From positions 3,968,001 through 4,032,000 of the forward strand of contig BSBN01000297.1 of NCBI GenBank assembly GCA_027924645.1: a stretch of 64,000 nucleotides of DNA, in the 5' to 3' direction. Of the stretch, positions 35,960-47,270 are shown one piece after another. Source of the DNA: Cunninghamia lanceolata. Its lineage: Eukaryota; Streptophyta; Pinopsida; Cupressales; Cupressaceae. The position numbers and the translations under genes were made by a program. A model generated the notes under the pieces. The model did no database searches. It worked only from the letters and a program-made list of their open reading frames with translations, and was not told the origin of the DNA. The stretch's first letter is position 1. Every line of letters begins with the position of its first letter.

Positions 35960-36450
35960 TTCAAGTTAAGATTAAGCACATTAAAATCTTAAGAAATTAT
36001 ATTACCTGCCTTTAATTGCCATTAAAATCTAAAACTTAGTCAATTAACATTAAAATGCCTTCATGGTTGAGCGCTCCATCTATGCATTTGGATAAGTTAA
36101 GGCACATTAATACCTCCAAAAATTATATTGCTGTAATAAAGCTTATTGCCCATTGTTCTGTCATGCGTTTATCATAATGCATTATATGGCTGTAGTGAGG
36201 ATTACACTCTATGTTTATTTTAGGATAGGTTAAAGTTTATTAATGCCTTAAGAAATTATGTTTCTTGTAGATAGTTGACATTAAAATCTTAAATTTAGTC
36301 AATTTTTAAAGCTTGCTCATTAAAATAGTGTGCGTTGAATTTTCAACATATCCCTTGGCTGTAATGAAAAGTACATTAATGTTTTATGAAATTAGAATTT
36401 CTGGCACTGAGTGCTCATTAAAATTCAAAATTTAGTCAATTTACATTAGG
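35960..36450 (+). repeat. Diverged tandem modules at the LTR-C start
   Basis: Four modules of roughly 90-140 bp share AAG.(a/c)CATTAAT.C(c/t)T.A(a/t)GAAATTA followed by (g/c)(a/t)CATTAAAAT(c/t)..AA..TTAGTCAATT. The last two are also present in LTR-A (inverted, 28430-28640). The first two are seen only here, so the LTR family seems to vary in module number. Confidence 0.55.
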
Positions 36451-37152
36451 GTAGGAAAGAAGTTTAAAGAAAAATCCCTTTTGGCTATTTTTCACTTTCA
36501 ATTAAAAAGCTCATGTAAAAATGTTAAAAATTAGATTTGCCAATTAATAAAATTTCTAACACTACTACAGAAAGTTAATAAAGTTTCTAACATAACTACA
36601 TAAAGTTATTACATTTAATACAAAATTCATGTAATATTATTAATCAGTTGTTCATAAATTAGGTTTGCCATAAATTAAAAATCTTCAAATGATACAGGTA
36701 GTTTTAGCTGTAGTTAAATATTTATTTTAGCTATAAAATACAATTGAAGATTTGAAAAAAAAAGATTTTATCATATGAAAGAAGAGATTTTATTTTAAAC
36801 TGTCAAAAAATTATATCTCATTATGATGATATGAATAATAGGTTTTATATAGTTTACTTATGTTGAACTAAGCTATATTAATTTTAAAGGTTTTGTTGAA
36901 TAGATAACTATCATATACAATTTATTTACAATGTTAATTAACTTCTCTTGGATGAAAAATATTTACTATCCAATGATCCATGTTTTCATTTAAATTAATT
37001 TTTAATTAAATTAGTTCTAGGATATGAATGTCTGGTGGAGATATAATTACGTATTAGAAATAAATTTTATAATAATAAAGTTATATTACTTTATGGGGAG
37101 TAAATATGGATAAATTCTTGGAATTGTGAGATTATCGTTAAGTTAATTCTCT

Positions 37153-37245
<93 letters not shown>

Positions 37246-39081
37246 TCAAATTGAGTATGTTGAATAAATGGGTTTAGGAATTAATTAGGAAAAGAAGAGA
37301 ATGATCAAAATAATTTAATAACTTCCATATGTTAAACCATGTGTATTGAATTAATATTATAGTTAAGTTAATCGATTTTCTTAGATTAAAGAATAGAATT
37401 TTATTTGATTAAAATCTTTTTACAATAATTTTGTTAAGTTGAAAATTGTTAAATAAGTTGGAATTAGGTTTATAAACATTGTTTTGAAATTTTAACTATG
37501 AGTGTTGGATTTAGATAATTGGTTAGTGATGAGTAGATTTGCTCTATGTGAATAAGATTCATGGGAGTTGATTCATTGGTCATAAAGCGGTTCTTGTGCA
37601 AGTTGTTATGTTGTTAATCCAGAGGCTTAGGATGTATATGTCTTGTTTCCATGTATTATTTGGATAGATCACTTGAGATTATGATGTTTTAAGAGTAAGT
37701 TGCCTCTTGTCATGTATGAGGGTTTGATAAAGGTAATGTGACTGATGTATGATCTAAGTTGTGATTGTATCATGAGGAGGTAACAATTCCCTTGTGGATG
37801 TATTGTTGTCCATTTAATTGTATATATCTTGTATTGGGTATTGAGTTAGATTTTGGAATGGAGAGACATTGGGAACTGTAAAGAAGTAATGGATATGTTT
37901 TGCTAAGGGAAATGGATTATGAGTTGTGTTCTTACGATTATGCTTTAGCATGCAAGAAGGATAATTCCTTGCATTGTGCTTATATAATTGTTGTTATGAT
38001 GCCTAGCTTGATGGAAAGGGTTTACTAGGTGTTAGCAAGGGAGTGGCTTTCAATGTGGGGTCGGCGCCCAAAGTGGCTGTCAGGATAACCCATTGAAAGT
38101 TTTTAACTAAGTGAAAACCTAAAAATGAACTAGGGGAAATAGATTAGATACACATTAAACAAGATAAATGGATTTCTTCTCCCATGCCTGTAGTGCTTAT
38201 TTAGGCTAAGGATGGGTTGAGAAGGCCTGATTGGCATAATCGACTTCCTTGTCCTCACGAAAGGAAGGTTGATTCAGCATGTGTCACCCTATGGGGTCAA
38301 CGCCTAGTGAGAGGCTGTTAGGATAACCCATGTTAGGACCATGCGATGACACTCTCCCTACTGCATGCCTAGCATTCCCTAGTTGGTCTATCCCTGTTTG
38401 ATGTGCAGGTTGCCTCTAGATGTGTGTTGTATTGATTGTGATGATGTCATGTGTTGTATTGGAGTCTTGAATAGACCTTGTTTCTATTGTTGTTGTCTAC
38501 CTGACTGTTTGATGTAGTGGGACCTTAGGGTTCCACATGGTCGGGTGGAAGAGCTTTTATTCCATTGGTTTTTTCCCTTGCCGATGTTCATGTGCGAGGA
38601 TGATATATATTTTATGTACCAGACATCAGATATTGTATTAGTTTGAGGAAGATGATTATGTATACTTATGTACTAGTCAGTGTATCAGTTTATTCATAAT
38701 GTATGTAATCTGATGTAGTTAGAAGATGACAATGTAACAATGTAATGATGTACTCATTTGTAAGGAAAAATTGTAATTGTTTACTTGATCATGTTGATTA
38801 TTTATCTGATATTATATCATGGAAAAGTAAATTTTTATTGACCTAATGCATTATAATTAGAATGATCTACTAATGTTAGTTAATGATGTATGTTAGATTA
38901 TGTTAAATGAATATCAAGTAATGCAACCATGGAACCTTAAAGTAACAAGTTGATAGTTAAATGATGTGTAATGATTTGTTAAACATTACTTTGTTATTAT
39001 TATCATTTAAAAAAAAATATCCTATTTTGCATAGCATAGATGTGTTGTTCTCTAAGGTGGTGTTCATGGCAGGGTGTTACA
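36183..39081 (+). repeat. LTR-C: 5' LTR of Gypsy-3 (at least 2.9 kb)
   Basis: The 3' end is fixed: GGTGTTACA at 39081, followed two bases later by a primer-site-like sequence and the gag ORF. It matches LTR-A in reverse complement throughout, including an 89-bp (AT)n tract at 37155-37243. Two modules with AGGATAACCCA lie at about 38050-38100 and 38285-38335. The start is set by the extent of similarity to LTR-A; upstream tandem modules suggest it may begin nearer 35820. The matching 3' LTR of Gypsy-3 is beyond the window. Confidence 0.75.
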
Positions 39082-39083
39082 TC

Positions 39084-39096
39084 TTGTATCAGAGCC
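39084..39096 (+). other. Gypsy-3 primer binding site (one base short)
   Basis: TTGTATCAGAGCC, like the initiator-methionine site TTGGTATCAGAGCC but lacking one G. It lies two bases from the LTR end, the normal distance. Confidence 0.7.
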
Positions 39097-39233
39097 AAGT
39101 TCTAACACTGGGTACTCTAGTTTTATATGAGCTCGTTAAGTTGTACTAGTTGCTTAAACTCTTAAGATTATGTTCATTCATAGTCCTCACCTAGTAACTT
39201 GAAGTTGTCCTTGGGGTGGTGTTGTCCAAGAAG

Positions 39234-40437
39234 ATGCCTAGAGGTCGAGGTCAAGGTCGAGGACGTGGATGAGGTAGGGGACGCGGGAGAGGTGGTGACA
39301 ATAGCCCTCCTCCTAGTTCCCCTCATGAGAGTGATCAAGAAGGCGGGGGTGAGAATCAGGGTCAACCAGAGGGAGCTCAACTGTGTCATCTACTTGAGGT
39401 GGTCCTTTCTCGTCTAGGTCCTAGGTAGGAGGTTGATCAGCTAGAGGACAGGGAAAGAGAACGGTCTCCTAGGAGGAGAGAGATGATAATAGAACATGAA
39501 TCTATTCTAGCAGGCCACATGAGAGACCTTATGAGAGCATGTCCTCCTACTTTTGATGGTTCTAATAGTGGTTTGGAAGCAGAGACATGGCTGATAGATC
39601 TAGATAGGTGTTTTGCCATGCATCCGTATGGTAGCAACACCAAGGCGAGATGTGCCATTATGCACCTCAAAGGTTTTACCTCTACATGGTGGCGATTAAA
39701 GAGGAACAAAAGTTACATTTGGATATTGGCATAGTATCTTGGGAACTGTTTCTAGAAAGGTTCAGAGCTTGATTCTTGTTAGATCATTGGAGGCAGCGAT
39801 GAGCTGATGAGTTTCATGGGTTGAGACAGATGGCCATGACAATGGAGCAATATGAGCGCAGGCTCTATGAGCTCAAGTAATATGCAGGCATTGGTAATGA
39901 TGAGGCCATGTTAGTTCAACATTTCATTAGAGGTCTGAATGCTCGCATTAGTGGAGGAGTCCGTGTCTTTGAGCTGAAAACCATGGAGGTGGAAGTTGAG
40001 AAGACACGACTAGTAGAGGAGAATTTGACCATGGCCCTAGGGGGTCATACAGGTGTACAAATTGGTAGTGCATCCTTGACATGCTTCAGACCCCATGGTG
40101 GATAGTCTCAGGTAGCAGGTACCTTGAGGATCCATCATGCACCTGTTAAGAGTGGACAACACCAAAAACAATATTCCTAGATGAAACCAAAGAACTCTCA
40201 GTCTCAACAAGGTAGTAGGTTTCAATCTAGGAAGAATCAGAGTTGGCAGTGAGCTAAACATGATCGTACCAGTCAGCCAGCTCAAAGCACATAGTTTGTA
40301 GTTAGTTGGGGAAGTTTTTAGAAGTCTAATGCGCCCATTGGTGGTGGAGGTTTTGGCAAGGGTACATGATGTTTCTCTTACAGCCAGCAAGGCCATATTG
40401 CCAAGCAGTGTCCACGTAAGAACACTACAAGATTTGG
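39234..40437 (+). pseudogene. Gypsy-3 gag
   Basis: Gag of a Ty3/Gypsy element. The first ATG at 39234 gives MPRGRGQGRGRG, an RG-rich N-terminus, followed by DQEGGGENQGQP, then the retrotransposon-gag domain (PPTFDGSNSGLEAETWLID, MHLKGFTSTWWR). A frameshift near 39695 moves to the frame used by the rest of pol. It continues with GLRQMAMTMEQYERRLYELK, MLVQHFIRGLNARISGGV and a CCHC knuckle at about 40368-40415. The knuckle is broken: the codon before the first cysteine is TGA and the second cysteine is tyrosine. At least nine in-frame stops are present, all TAG, TGA or TAA of transition type. Confidence 0.88.
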
Positions 40438-42364
40438 TCAGAGGCCGGTAGCTTCAAAGCCAACTGTGGGTGATGCAGGTAGGTCACATAGGGTGTTTGC
40501 AGCGGTCGATAACCACCAAGCAGAGCATCAAGGCACTATTGTGGAGACTACAGGTGTCTTGAGAGGTACTACTATTTCCATCCTTTTCAACTCTAGGGCT
40601 TTAGATTCTTTCATTTCCCCTTCTTTAGTGGAGCACTATGGATTGGTGGCAGCAAAGCAAGATGTTAGGTGGCAGGTTAAATTGGCCTCAGGAGCTAGTT
40701 TAGTGGTAGAATCCCTTGTGTATGGTTGTGGTTTGAGGATAGGTCCTTTATCTACCACGGTGGATCTTTACATGATACCCCTAGGATCTTATGATATAGT
40801 GTTGGGTATGGATTGGTTGGATGCTCATCGAGTAGTGATAGATTATCATTGTAAGTCAGTGCAGTGTTTGGATGATTCAGGCAGTGAGGTAGAAGTGGTT
40901 GGTATCCAAAGACCCATCTCTTTGCGTATGATTTTTGCCATGCAGTTGAAGAGATGTATGTGTGAAGGTTGCCAGTTGTTTGTTGTAATGGTTAATGACT
41001 TGGAGTTTGGGGAGAGTCGAGAGGTGTCCCTCAACGATCATCATATTCTTAAGGAGTATACAGATGTCCTTCCTAGTGAGATCCCAAGAATGCCACCTAA
41101 GTGTTATATTGACTTCAAGATAGACCTTGTTCCCGAAGCAGAACCTATCTCACGAGCTCCATATCGGATGACCACGCAGGAACTTAAGGAACTTCGATTG
41201 CAGTTAGAGGAGCTATTATCAAAGGGATTCATACATCCTAGTGTCTCTCCTTGGGGAGCACCTATTATTTTTGTGAAGAAAAAGGATGGATACCTTCGGT
41301 TGTGTATCGATTATCAGCAGTTGAATAAGGTGACTGTAAAGAATAGATATCCATTGCCTCAGATTGATAACCTCTTTGATTAGATCAAGGGGGCTAAGGT
41401 GTTTTCAAAGATAGACCTTAAGTCAGGTTATCATCAGTTGTGTATCTTTGAGGCAGATATCCACAAGATAGCTTTTTGCACTCACTATGGACATTATGAG
41501 TTTAGCGTTGTACCATTTAGGTTGACAAATGCGCCTTCTATATTTATGAGCCTAATAAATGGTGTATTGTACACCTATCTCAACAAATTTGTCCTTGTGT
41601 TTTTGGATGATATATTGATCTATTCAAGGACTATGGAGGATCATGAGGAGCATTTGCGACAGGTTTTGTAGTGTTTAAGAGAAAATCAACTAAATGCAAA
41701 CTTGGCAAAGTGTGAATTCTTCCAAACAGATGTGAGATATTTGGGACATGTTATTTCTGATAAGGGCATTGCTATGGATCCTTCAAAGATTCAAGCCATT
41801 ATGGATTGGCCTGCACCCACTAATGTCTCAGAGGTGCACAGTTTTATGGGTTTAGTAGGCTATTATCAATGGTTTGTCTAGGGGTTTTTGAAGATAGCTC
41901 ACCCTATTAGTTCTCTTTAGAGGAAAGGGAAAAAGTTCATTTGGTCAGAACAATGTCAAACAACCTTCCAAACTCTTAAGGAGCAGTTGACTAGTGCACC
42001 CATTTTGGCTATTCCCAATCCTACTTGAGAGTTTTTGGTGTGTATTGATGCATTCTTGGAAGGTCTAGGAGCAGTTTTGATGCAGGATGGTCACGTGATA
42101 GCCTATGAGTCTCGCAAACTCAAGGATCACAAGTTGAACTATCCCATGCATGATTTGGAGTTAGCTACCATCATGCATGCATTGGTGAGATGGAGGCATT
42201 TTCTGTTGGGGCATTGATTTGAGTTGCATAGTGATCATCCTAGTTTATAGTACATATTCACGCAGCCAAACTTGAATGCTAGGTAGAGGCGGTGGATGGA
42301 ATTCCTCTGCAAGTATGATTTTGAAGTGAAGTATATCCAGGGTAAGGAGAATGTCATGGTAGAT
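40438..42364 (+). pseudogene. Gypsy-3 protease, reverse transcriptase, RNase H
   Basis: Pol of a Ty3/Gypsy element in one uninterrupted frame with nonsense codons only. The protease region reads [12 protein letters not shown], where the family has DSGA; both changes are G-to-A and remove the catalytic aspartate. Further on: [20 protein letters not shown], the linker [12 protein letters not shown], then the reverse transcriptase ([51 protein letters not shown], catalytic [10 protein letters not shown] near 41600), GLVGYYQWFV, and RNase H ([40 protein letters not shown]). Stops occur at 41381, 41669 and at least six later places. It ends at DAL, where the solo Copia LTR is inserted. Confidence 0.92.
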
Positions 42365-42369
42365 GCTCT

Positions 42370-43734
42370 TGTTAGTTTCAAGACAGACAACTAATAGGGG
42401 TGTGAATCAGTTGTCTCAAAACTTTCCTTTGATTAACCACTTAAATCCTTCTTGTAATTCAACAGCATAATAATAAATCAATCATGAAAACACAATGCAA
42501 TAATTTAAGAGCAGAAACACATTAACACATATGACACCAAGATTTTAACGTGGAAAACTCAGTTAAGGGAAAAACCATGGGGTGACTAACCCAAGATTGT
42601 ATTCTCTATTAAAAGAATAAGAAGAACAAGATGGTACATGCCAATTAGGGCTCACTACCTGAGAACACTGCTCACAAGAGGCCCACTACCTACAAGAGAC
42701 ACACTGTCTACAAATAATAAATATTACATACTTGAACTAAAGAATAGCATCTTCACCATGCTTGAGTCAGTTCCATTTAAGCTCAACACTTTTGCTCTGC
42801 CTTTCACTCTTCTCCTATCTACCACACTCTCATCTCCACCAAGATACTTTTGAAATGACTTCACAACTCTTATTTATACAAGACATTGACTTTTGGATAA
42901 TCATCAAAGTTGGCATACTTTACAGAGCAAATACACAAATACAACTTGACTTATTACAAAAGACTTCATGTGAATCATCACACTGTCGGCCACACAGATC
43001 TGGGACTTCAATCTTCTTTGAGGAACACACCAAGCTTCGCAGAACATCTTTAAGATCATCCGCAAGATGTGTAACTCATCTGGTCAGCCATGCTTAGGAA
43101 GAACATCATCATTGAGAAGTAATTCTTCAATTACGAGCACAATCTTCAATGCAGACCACCAACATGAACTGGACACAATCCAAAGACCCCCACAAGCTTT
43201 CCTAAATCACCAAGAACATCTACACTACTTCTGCTTATTGAAATCATTCTCTCCTTCATTCAGAACCTCAAGAACATAGTTTGTCATCATTGCAATATTG
43301 GAATAGATGCTTGCGGACCTCCAGACCACAAACCAATTGAGTTGTTAATTCACATTGACTTCTTAAACACTCCACCAAATCTGTAGAACAAGATATTGCA
43401 TTTCTGGATCTCACTAGACCTATTTGTGTCACTCTGTCACCTCTGAGCATCTGCCAGAACCAGTTTTACTCATATGGCCATAACTTCTTCAAATCTTCAT
43501 GTGGACCTCTCAAATCTTTATTGGATCACCTTTAGACACATATCTACAAACCCTTTGATGCACATCCTCTGAACTTTATCTTAGCTAGGATTTTCACTTC
43601 ACTGTTCTTCTCTATTCCTGATAGGACTAATTTTCTCAATATCCTCAACATACAACTCATCCAATCCTTGACATCAATGCAGCAGGAGTATGTTGACATC
43701 AATGACAACACCGGTTAGGCCCATACTTGTAATA
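42370..43734 (-). mobile_element. Solo Copia LTR in Gypsy-3
   Basis: A single 1365-bp LTR of the Sirevirus-type Copia family on the minus strand, related to the Copia-3 LTRs. Plus-strand ends are TGTTAGTTTC at 42370 and CTTGTAATA at 43734 (the last CA is now TA). It is flanked by a perfect 5-bp target duplication GCTCT (42365-42369 and 43735-43739), and the Gypsy frame resumes exactly after it (GATGCTCTTAGTCGG once rejoined). A TATA box on the minus strand lies at 42871-42878. No internal sequence is present, which is the mark of recombination between the two LTRs of a once complete element. Confidence 0.93.
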
Positions 43735-43739
43735 GCTCT

Positions 43740-45181
43740 TAGTCGGTGAAGGCATGAGCTTTCTTTGGTCACTCTTGGAGTGGATTTAAGAGATCAAATT
43801 CTTGCAGCACTTCCTTTTGATAGCTAGTATCAGGAAGTGAAGGCAGAGATTGAGTCAGACAGATCCTTGGAGGGTAGATTTGTTATTTATTCTTTTGAGA
43901 TGGATGGTCTCTTGTGGCACTTAGGTTGCATCTATGTTCCTCTTTCAGAGGGTCTTCACAACTTGATTATGTCAGAGGCACATTGGACACCCTATTCAGC
44001 TCATCTTGGTGTCAAAAAGATGTATGTAGACCTCCGTTAGTTATATTTCTAGGCCGGAATGAAGAGGGATATTACTGATTTTGTCTCGAGATGTCTAGAA
44101 TGTCAGAGGGTTAAGGCAAAACATCAGCATCCCACAAGTCTTCTTCAGCCGCATCTTGTTCTGAAATGGAAATGGGACATCATTTTAGTGGACTTTATAG
44201 TTAGTTTGCCTATGTCCTCTCATTGACATGATGCCATTATGGTCACCATGGATAGGTTGACTAAGGTAGCACACTTCTCTCCTGTTCGATCATCATATAA
44301 TGCATCTTCAGTAGCTAGAATTTTCATGGAGGATATAGTTAGATTGCATGGAATTCCTCATAAGATCATCTCTGATAGAGATCCAGTGTTTACTTCAACT
44401 TTCTGGATGTCCCTATAGCATGCATTGGGGACTCAGTTGAACTTTAGTTCAGCTTACCATCTAGAGACTGATGGACAGACCGAGAGGGTCAATCAGGTCC
44501 TCGAGGATATGCTCAGGATATATGTCATAGATCAATAGACTCGTTGGGAAGATCATTTGTATTTGGTGGAGTTTGTGTACAATAATGGATATCACAGTTC
44601 TATAGTCATGTCTCCTTTTCAGGCTTTGTATGGTCATCCTTGTCAGACCCCACTGAGTTGGGATTATCTTGAGGACAGAGTTCTCCTAGGACAACAGATG
44701 CTCTGAGAGATGGAGCAGCAGGTTGATCACATTAGAGAGCATTTAGTGATAGTGCAAGATAGGTAGAAGAAATATGCAGATGCTCATAGGGTTGATCATC
44801 AGTTCTTGGTTGGAGACCGAGTGTTCTTGCGGGTGCGTCTGCGAAAGAGTTCGACCCGTTATAAAAAAGGCTCTAAGCTCACACCATGCTTTGTTGGGCC
44901 ATTCAAGGTCTTGGAGAGGATCGGTCCTATTGCGTACCATCTTTCTTTGCCACCCAGTCTTTCGTGCATCCATGATGTATTTCATGTTTCAGTCCTTAGG
45001 CCATATTATCCAGATATCTCTCATGTTCTAGACTGGAATGCGTTACAGGTAGAGGATGGCAGCTGGCTTTGGAACTCATAGGTATTTTGCAGCATAGGAG
45101 ACTTAACCTCAAAGGCAGGGACATGGAGAAAGTAAGGGTCTAGTGGGATCCTAATGATGAGGCTTCAACTACCTGGGAGGA
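43740..45181 (+). pseudogene. Gypsy-3 integrase and C-terminal tail (cut by Gypsy-2)
   Basis: After the solo LTR the frame resumes with SLVTLGVDL and VKAEIESDRSLEGRF. Then come the zinc-binding HHCC region (AHWTPYSAHLGVKKMYVDLR ... CLECQRVKAKHQHP) and the integrase core with its three acidic positions: WDIILVDFI, KIISDRDPVF and YHLETDGQTERVNQVLE. The C-terminal GPY/F-like part follows (VGDRVFLRVRLRKSS, FVGPFKVLERIGPIAYHLSL, HDVFHVSVLRPYYPD). At the end, EASTTWEDD resembles the last part of a chromodomain, so this may be a chromovirus. About seven TAG/TGA stops and one late frameshift are present. The sequence stops at 45181, where the Gypsy-2 LTR begins. Confidence 0.9.
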
Positions 45182-45721
45182 TGATGCAGCACACAACATA
45201 CACTCAATAGAATTGTGCCATTAAACATATGAGAGCCAAAGATTTGGAAGCTGGAACATAAAAAAAACTTCTATTCATCAACTCTTCTACTATAATGAGA
45301 GAAAACTCTCTTATATCCAAGAAAACAAAAAAAACAAAAAATTACCTTTTTTGGCAGATTTCGACAATTGTCAGATTTTGCCATTTTAGGTAATTTTACA
45401 ATCATATCTTGAGAATCTAGTTTTTTCCCAAAAGTTTCCTAAAACTAAGGTAGGATGAAAGGCCAACTAATATTCTAAATTCAAAACATGAGTTTTGAGT
45501 TATTACAAAAGAAACTTTTTAAAAATCTAGAAAAAAACACTAAATTGCCATTTTGAGGGCCAAGATGAAAGTTTCAAGCCCTGAAAAAGTGCCAAGATGG
45601 GGTCCAACCCGCTAGGGCGATTGGGAAACCACTGGCCACCTCATAACGCATCCACCTATAAAATTTCATAGAAAACCCACATCCGAGTCAAAAGTTATGA
45701 CCTTCGGAAGTCGCTGCATCA
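45182..45721 (-). repeat. Gypsy-2 3' LTR (540 bp)
   Basis: Plus-strand ends TGATGCAGC (45182-45190) and GCTGCATCA (45713-45721) form a perfect 9-bp terminal inverted repeat. On the minus strand the LTR is preceded by a purine-rich CAGAGGAGAA, a good polypurine tract. The five bases GAGGA at 45177-45181 are the expected target duplication; the other copy is beyond the window. The AGAAAA and ACATAAAAAA runs near 45260-45340 would lie in U5. Confidence 0.85.
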
Positions 45722-47270
45722 TTCTCCTCTGGTTGAAAAGAACGCAGGTCCTGCAAGTGAGTGTCTTCGAACTGCTGCCACTTGACTAGATCCAACCGCC
45801 GCACTTCCCACTCTGTGATCCATGTGCTATCTATTGGTGGCAATCCTTCCCATTGTACTAAATACTTGTTGTACTACCCTTGCCGAGTGTAGATAGTTTT
45901 CTTATCAAGAACCTGTGCAATCTTGTCCTTCTTATGGGGAACGTGGTGGTGCCATGCCACTTCTGGTTGACTATCTTTAGCATCATCCTCACCATGGAAT
46001 GCATATAAATTAGAAACATTAAACAAAGGAGAAATATAGAGATCATCTGGTAAACGGACCTCATATGCATTATCATTGATCTTTGTAATTTTGCAAGGAC
46101 CAATTTTCTTGTACTTCAACTTGTGGTATGTTCCAGTAGGAAACTGCTCTTTTCTCAAATATACCATCACTAAGTCACCTTCATTGAATGTCTAATGTCA
46201 CCTACTAGCATCCACTATATTCTTGTACCTCTCATTACTGTCCTGCAACTTCTATCTCACTTCATTCTACAACTGTTGAAGGTATTCTACAAATGCTTCC
46301 CCATCATCACTGACCCTATCTTTCATTGGTATCTGTACCAAATCTAGAACACCCTGAGGATTCCTGCCATACACAATCTAGAAAGGGGACTTTCCTGTTG
46401 ATCTGTTAACAGAACTATTATAGGCAAATTTGGCCTAGGGTAATGCCAAGTCCCATTATTTTGGCTTTTCTCCAACAATACACCTCAACAAATTTCCCAG
46501 ACTCCGATTGACAACCTCTGTTTGCCCATCCATTTGAGGATGATAGGCACTACTAAACTGTAACTTGGTCCCCATCTTCTTCCATAAAGTCCTCTAGAAA
46601 TGACTGAGGAATTTGTTATCCCTATCAGAGGTAATAGTCTTTGGAACACCATGTAGTCGAACAACTTTTGAAAAAAATAACTCTACTACCCTCATTGCAT
46701 CATTAGTTTTCTTATAGGCAATAAAATGAACCATCTTGGAGAAGCTATCAACAACTACAAAAATGGAGTCATTACCTTGTTGAGTATGTGGAAGTCCCAA
46801 CACAAAATCCATGCTCAAATCTGTCCATGGTGCAGCTGGTACTGGTAATGGCATATACAACCCTGTATTCTGTGAATGTCCCTTAGCCACTTGGCAGATT
46901 CTACACCTTGTTACATACTTAGTTATATCCCTTTTCATCTTTGGCCATTAATATTTATCTTCTATCAAGGCTATTGTCTTGTCCTTGCCAAAATGTCCAG
47001 CCAACCCACTACTATGAAATTCTCTGACAATATTTTCCCTCATAGAGCCAGCTGGTATGCATAGTTGTTTTCCTTTAAATAGATACCCATCTTGCATAAA
47101 ATATTCACCCCTAAAGTGATCCAAGTTACCAGATACTAGTGCCTTCAATTGTTCCACAATCTCCCAAAAATCATCATCAGACTCATACAAATTTTTTATG
47201 GCATCAAAACTAATCACCTCAGTTTCCATTGTGGTCAAAAGTGCAACATGCCTACTTAATGCATCTACAA
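45722..47270 (-). pseudogene. Gypsy-2 integrase
   Basis: Integrase of a Ty3/Gypsy element on the minus strand, in pieces. From N- to C-terminus: DDDFWEIVEQLKALVSGNL, the HHCC domain (REFHSSGLAGHFGKDKTIAL ... [19 protein letters not shown]), the core with [40 protein letters not shown] and [15 protein letters not shown]. The third acidic motif lies in the degraded part at about 46500. The C-terminal domain follows (EQFPTGTYHKLKYKKIGPCK, NDNAYEVRLPDDLYISPLFN). Stops are mainly TAG, for example at 46945 (from TGG) and 46594. The family resembles Gypsy-1 rather than Gypsy-3. Confidence 0.88.

Noticed and set aside
40037..40396. 119-codon antisense ORF in Gypsy-3 gag
   Set aside because: It lies over the recognisable Gag frame on the opposite strand; it is a shadow.
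43268..43450. Small ORF in the solo LTR
   Set aside because: It is LTR sequence without conservation as protein among LTR copies.
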